Shown here: positions 61,808 through 64,000 of the stretch, one piece after another | Layout of the letters: each line of letters opens with the position of its first letter | How positions within the stretch are numbered: position 1 is the first letter of the stretch | From: Candidatus Geocrenenecus dongiae | GTDB lineage: Archaea > Thermoproteota > Nitrososphaeria_A > Caldarchaeales > Wolframiiraptoraceae | Assembly: GCA_023267855.1 (NCBI GenBank) | Contig: JALNLN010000004.1 | Coordinates: 23,644 to 87,643 of the forward strand | Direction of reading: 5' to 3' | Length of the DNA: 64,000 nt | Made by a program: the position numbers and the translations under genes | Notes under the pieces: generated by a model | What the model was told of the DNA's origin: nothing | Databases searched by the model: none | What the model saw: the letters and a program-made list of their open reading frames with translations, nothing else

Positions 61808-62827
61808 TTATAGTAATCCACGTTTTCTGAGGTATTCTTCGAGTCTTTTCTGTTTTCTCTGTACAGTGAATCCAACCAGTCGATAGAACCTTAATATGTC
61901 TGACGTTATAACACGAATGTAGTATACATCCTTCTTTGCAGTATATGTATTCCCTCTTATTCTGTTGAAGAATGCTGTCCCTTTTTTCGTACATATCTTT
62001 GGTTCGGTCGTTCTTATCCCAAGAATATTTAGAATCTTCCTAACATATTGGAGAAGTTGTAGATCACTGTTATAGCAGTAAATCCTTCCATACTTATCTA
62101 CGTATCCTTCACTGTCAAAGAAACTTCTTGCAAACCTCCTCATACACTCTTCGCAGTGCTCAACGAAGGGCGCTATTCTATTAATGTCTATCGGCTTTTT
62201 GAGGAGTTCGTATAAGACTTTAGCCCTAACTTCTACTCTGAACTCCCCAGTCTTCTGCTTTCTTACCTTCGGTGGATGCCTTTTAAGAACTTTTCCCAAA
62301 CACTTAGCAAACTCTTCAACGAACTCTCTGTCTTTAGCATCGAGTTTTATATCGTACTTGTAACCCTTCTTCTTGGTCGCGGACCCGTCTCCAGCAACAA
62401 CTCCTATCACCTGTGAGAGCTCAGGAGATGGTTCTAGAAATTCTACTGAAGACACTCTACATCCATTGTATGGACTATGGATATCCCTGCACCAATAGCT
62501 GATCACCGACTTCTTCAGTCGTACACCATGAGACTTGTATACCTCATCAATGATCATACTGTATGATAGTCCCCTCTTCCTCAGCCTTCTAACTTCATCG
62601 TACAGCTTAATCCTCAACTCTCTCTGCAAGTACGGTCCTCTCTTCTTCAACCTCTCTCGAAAAATTTTGTAATAATATTTTCTGACAGTAGACCTCGATA
62701 CTTCAACACCATTCTCCTTCAGCATCCTCCATATTTTGTCGTATCCATATCCCTTCGCTACTCCTGTTCTCAACGTTTCCAGAAGCTTCTCCTTAACCTC
62801 CAATAGCAACTTTCTCTGCATCATCAA
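61808..62827 (-). CDS. LAGLIDADG homing endonuclease with two HTH segments
   Basis: The 339-residue protein has two LAGLIDADG motifs: LSQVIGVVAGDGSA (137-150, Asp147) and CMRRFARSFFDSEGYV (228-243, Asp238/Glu240), so it can act as a monomer. Ahead of them are two helix-turn-helix-like repeats at about 24-55 (KGYGYDKIWRMLKENGVEVS) and 84-113 (KRGLSYSMIIDEVYKSHGVR). The junction WCRDIHSPYNG resembles many archaeal LAGLIDADG genes. The TTG at 62827 or the ATGs at 62824 and 62821 may start it. GC content is higher than in neighbouring genes, a sign of transfer. It is not inside a recognised intron. Confidence 0.9.
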   Translation of the reverse strand: MMMQRKLLLEVKEKLLETLRTGVAKGYGYDKIWRMLKENGVEVSRSTVRKYYYKIFRERLKKRGPYLQRELRIKLYDEVRRLRKRGLSYSMIIDEVYKSHGVRLKKSVISYWCRDIHSPYNGCRVSSVEFLEPSPELSQVIGVVAGDGSATKKKGYKYDIKLDAKDREFVEEFAKCLGKVLKRHPPKVRKQKTGEFRVEVRAKVLYELLKKPIDINRIAPFVEHCEECMRRFARSFFDSEGYVDKYGRIYCYNSDLQLLQYVRKILNILGIRTTEPKICTKKGTAFFNRIRGNTYTAKKDVYYIRVITSDILRFYRLVGFTVQRKQKRLEEYLRKRGLL

Positions 62828-62849
62828 CTTCTACCACCTCTGAATATCC

Positions 62850-63530
62850 AAGCGCCCTCGATACAACGTTGCCAGTCTTCTCCCAGGCGGGCGTGTACCT
62901 GGAGGTTCCTGGCAACGAGGACCCCTCCAGCCATAAAAGGCTGGTTCTTTTACCAGGCCTGGGGCTAGGCCCTACTGGGAGGACTACATTCTTAAACATT
63001 ATACCCCCCGTGTTGGTGGGGGGTCTCCGTTCTTCACGGAGTATGGGGTCTCCCAGTAGGGCTAGCTCCAAGCCCTACGCCTAGGAGAAGACCAGCAACA
63101 TTATACCAGTAGCGTAGCTGAGATCAGCATAATGTTCTGTGTTAGCTGGGATTTCGAGACCAGCTAATCCACGTCACGCTCCTGCAATGATCGTTTAGAG
63201 TCGGCATTCATACTGGAAGATATCTGTATTCCTGAATTCATGACTGTCCGCATTCTTCGACGCTGACCGTCTAGGAGACGCACCTAGGCAGAACTCCTAG
63301 AACGGTCTTCCCCTGAAAGGTACGCGCCTAGGCGTACCCCAGGGTATGCTGGAGGTCCAACCCACGCCTAGGTGGGTTGGGCGAGTAGGTCGCGCCCTGG
63401 CGGCCTACTCCCCAGGGGCCTCCAGCACGCGGTATCGTCGTCAGCCCCCACAGCCCACCCCCTGGGAGCAAAAAATATTATTGCCCAGGGGGTGCCGTTT
63501 TTCAGGCACGTCTAGGGGGCTCGGAGACCC
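62850..63530 (-). ncRNA. Large GC-rich structured region, probable unidentified RNA
   Basis: About 650 GC-rich bases between AT-rich regions, directly upstream of the nuclease gene. Stems include 62867-62875/62909-62917, 62927-62932/62939-62944, a roughly 20-bp stem 62961-62981/63050-63069 enclosing 63003-63009/63018-63024 and 63025-63029/63037-63041, 63097-63104/63129-63136, 63142-63149/63160-63167, 63265-63277/63294-63307, 63319-63325/63332-63338, 63348-63355/63419-63426 (enclosing 63357-63365/63372-63380 and 63383-63389/63404-63410), and 63457-63466/63484-63493. A TATA-like AAATTTATTAG on the minus strand (about 63541-63551) favours leftward transcription into the nuclease gene; a G-T pair in the 20-bp stem favours the other strand. 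I find no SRP helix 8 motif (GGAA..AGCAG) and no RNase P core (GGAAAGTCC). Open frames inside it look like shadows. CCTAGG recurs at 63080, 63283, 63327 and 63367. Confidence 0.6.
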
Positions 63531-63540
63531 TACATTACCA

Positions 63541-63551
63541 TCTAATAAATT
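63541..63551 (-). promoter_or_regulatory. Possible TATA box for leftward structured RNA
   Basis: The complement reads AAATTTATTAG and lies about 20-25 bases before the first stem of the GC-rich region in the leftward direction. It suggests a transcript that runs through the structured region toward the nuclease gene. The evidence is sequence shape only. Confidence 0.35.
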
Positions 63552-63661
63552 TGGGATATGTGGTGTGTTGTTCTCTTTTTATCTATTGTTTACTGGTTTT
63601 TATTTTTCTCTAGTTTATTGAATTGTTGAGGGTTGGCTTTCTTAGTTTATGATCCTGTGTC

Positions 63662-63719
63662 GTCTGCGAGTTCTTCTATGGGACCCCTACTCGCAGACCC
63701 ATCAAGATATAGGGGGTCC
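63662..63719. repeat. Ten-base-pair hairpin with pseudoknot potential
   Basis: GTCTGCGAGT (63662-63671) pairs perfectly with ACTCGCAGAC (63689-63698) around a 17-base loop. Loop bases GGACCCC (63681-63687) can pair with GGGGTCC (63713-63719), giving an H-type pseudoknot. The arms share TCTGCGA/TCGCAGA with the palindrome at 61743-61764. Confidence 0.55.
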
Positions 63720-63900
63720 ATCTACAACAATATACTATAATCCATGGATAAAAGAATTTTAGACTAAGCTGAAAATGGAGGATCGAATCTACAAAAATCC
63801 GATAAGATAAAATATGTTTAGAGTTTCTTGAAGATAGATAAAACCAGACTTATAGATGATAACTTCAACACATTCTACATTCAAACCACTAATATCCAAG

Positions 63901-64000
63901 ATGTCTAGATATGGTAATGGTTTGGGATACTGTGTTAAATGCGGTCTCTCATACCCAGTAATATATGAGAGATGTCCAGTACATGGAACTAAGCTGAAGA
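63901..64000 (+). CDS. Small zinc-ribbon protein, cut by the right edge
   Basis: The visible 33 codons start with MSRYGNGLGYCVKCGLSYPV and include CVKCG and a later Cys-x-x-His (CPVH) that would complete a zinc ribbon. The frame is open to the window end. I cannot name the protein. Confidence 0.6.
   Translation, partial: MSRYGNGLGYCVKCGLSYPVIYERCPVHGTKLK

Larger units (their letters stand above)
63531..63900. other. 370-base intergenic segment with a hairpin/pseudoknot
   Basis: AT-rich DNA between the GC-rich region and the gene at 63901. It contains the hairpin described at 63662-63719 and a T-rich stretch around 63570-63610. No reading frame with coding character is visible. Confidence 0.45.

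Noticed and set aside
62793..63071. Minus-strand 92-residue frame across the structured region
   Set aside because: It runs through long perfect stems, overlaps the nuclease start and resembles no protein family I can name; most likely a shadow of the RNA.
63425..63450. Short match to 16S rRNA (GTCGTCAGC)
   Set aside because: Only about nine bases match and the surrounding sequence does not align with rRNA.
63346..63621. Plus-strand 91-residue frame in the GC-rich block
   Set aside because: It crosses several hairpins and ends in AT-rich low-complexity sequence; composition is not coding-like.
61613..63725. Integration of a virus or plasmid at tRNA-Tyr with a repeated tRNA end
   Set aside because: No copy of the tRNA-Tyr 3' end and no integrase gene are visible downstream in the window.

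Overview
The window is a chromosomal segment of a hyperthermophilic or thermophilic archaeon of the TACK group (Thermoproteota in the broad sense). The evidence is the gene set: TFB, aSUI1, aPelota, archaeal DnaG, family B DNA polymerase, ribosomal protein eS17, archaeal-type TrpRS and methionine aminopeptidase, pantoate kinase, a THUMP/SPOUT protein, a C/D box sRNA, a tRNA intron with a bulge-helix-bulge site, and TATA boxes about 25 bases before start codons. The DNA is AT-rich, AGA is the dominant Arg codon and TTG starts are common. I cannot name the species.

Layout. 1-2.5 kb: a PhoU-type regulator (cut by the left edge), an ECF transporter S component and pantoate kinase. 2.5-8.1 kb: DHH phosphoesterase, membrane-anchored alpha/beta hydrolase, a PolB whose proofreading residues are replaced, and a sugar nucleotidyltransferase. 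8.2-19.9 kb: CysRS with a large insertion, TFB, SUI1, hexapeptide acyltransferase, glycerate kinase, UPF0282, Lhr helicase, a SPASM radical SAM enzyme. 20-26.7 kb: tRNA-Leu(GAG), DUF92, HisRS, MtnA-like isomerase, VIT-like membrane protein, DUF211, alcohol dehydrogenase, pyruvate-kinase-C-like protein. 27-33.5 kb: a tandem RAM protein divergent from a homocitrate-synthase-like gene, two nucleotidyltransferase-fold proteins, a p27-type zinc protein, Pelota, DnaG. 33.8-42 kb: membrane GT2 plus a TackOD1-like zinc protein, TrpRS, MetAP, DUF1512, small zinc ribbons, THUMP-SPOUT protein, small heat shock protein. 41.8-44.4 kb: a complete YkoE-YkoD-YkoC type ECF transporter. 44.4-51.9 kb: eS17, AAG glycosylase, MBL protein, DUF2148, a succinate dehydrogenase operon, DUF123 nuclease, YbaK. 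52-57 kb: two PflA-like radical SAM proteins, a C/D box sRNA, and homoserine dehydrogenase plus aspartate kinase. 57.1-61.4 kb: UppP-like phosphatase and an iron cluster in which an HTH-ferritin-like regulator is divergent from feoA-feoB-feoC-like genes.

The right end (61.6-63.7 kb) is different. It starts with an intron-containing tRNA-Tyr, followed by a LAGLIDADG endonuclease with two N-terminal HTH-like segments. Directly upstream of that gene lies about 650 bases of GC-rich, almost continuously self-complementary DNA, in strong contrast to the AT-rich genome. Hairpins sharing the arms TCTGCGA/TCGCAGA sit on both sides of this block. I read it as a possible mobile unit made of a nuclease gene and a large structured RNA. 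This is the best candidate for something undescribed; it lacks the SRP and RNase P RNA motifs I looked for.

Functional links: the S component at 765 has no energising module of its own and may feed pantoate kinase; the ferritin-domain regulator plausibly senses iron for the feo operon; the tandem RAM protein may sense amino acids for the divergent acyltransferase-like gene; GT2 and the TackOD1-like protein are translationally overlapped and probably act together.
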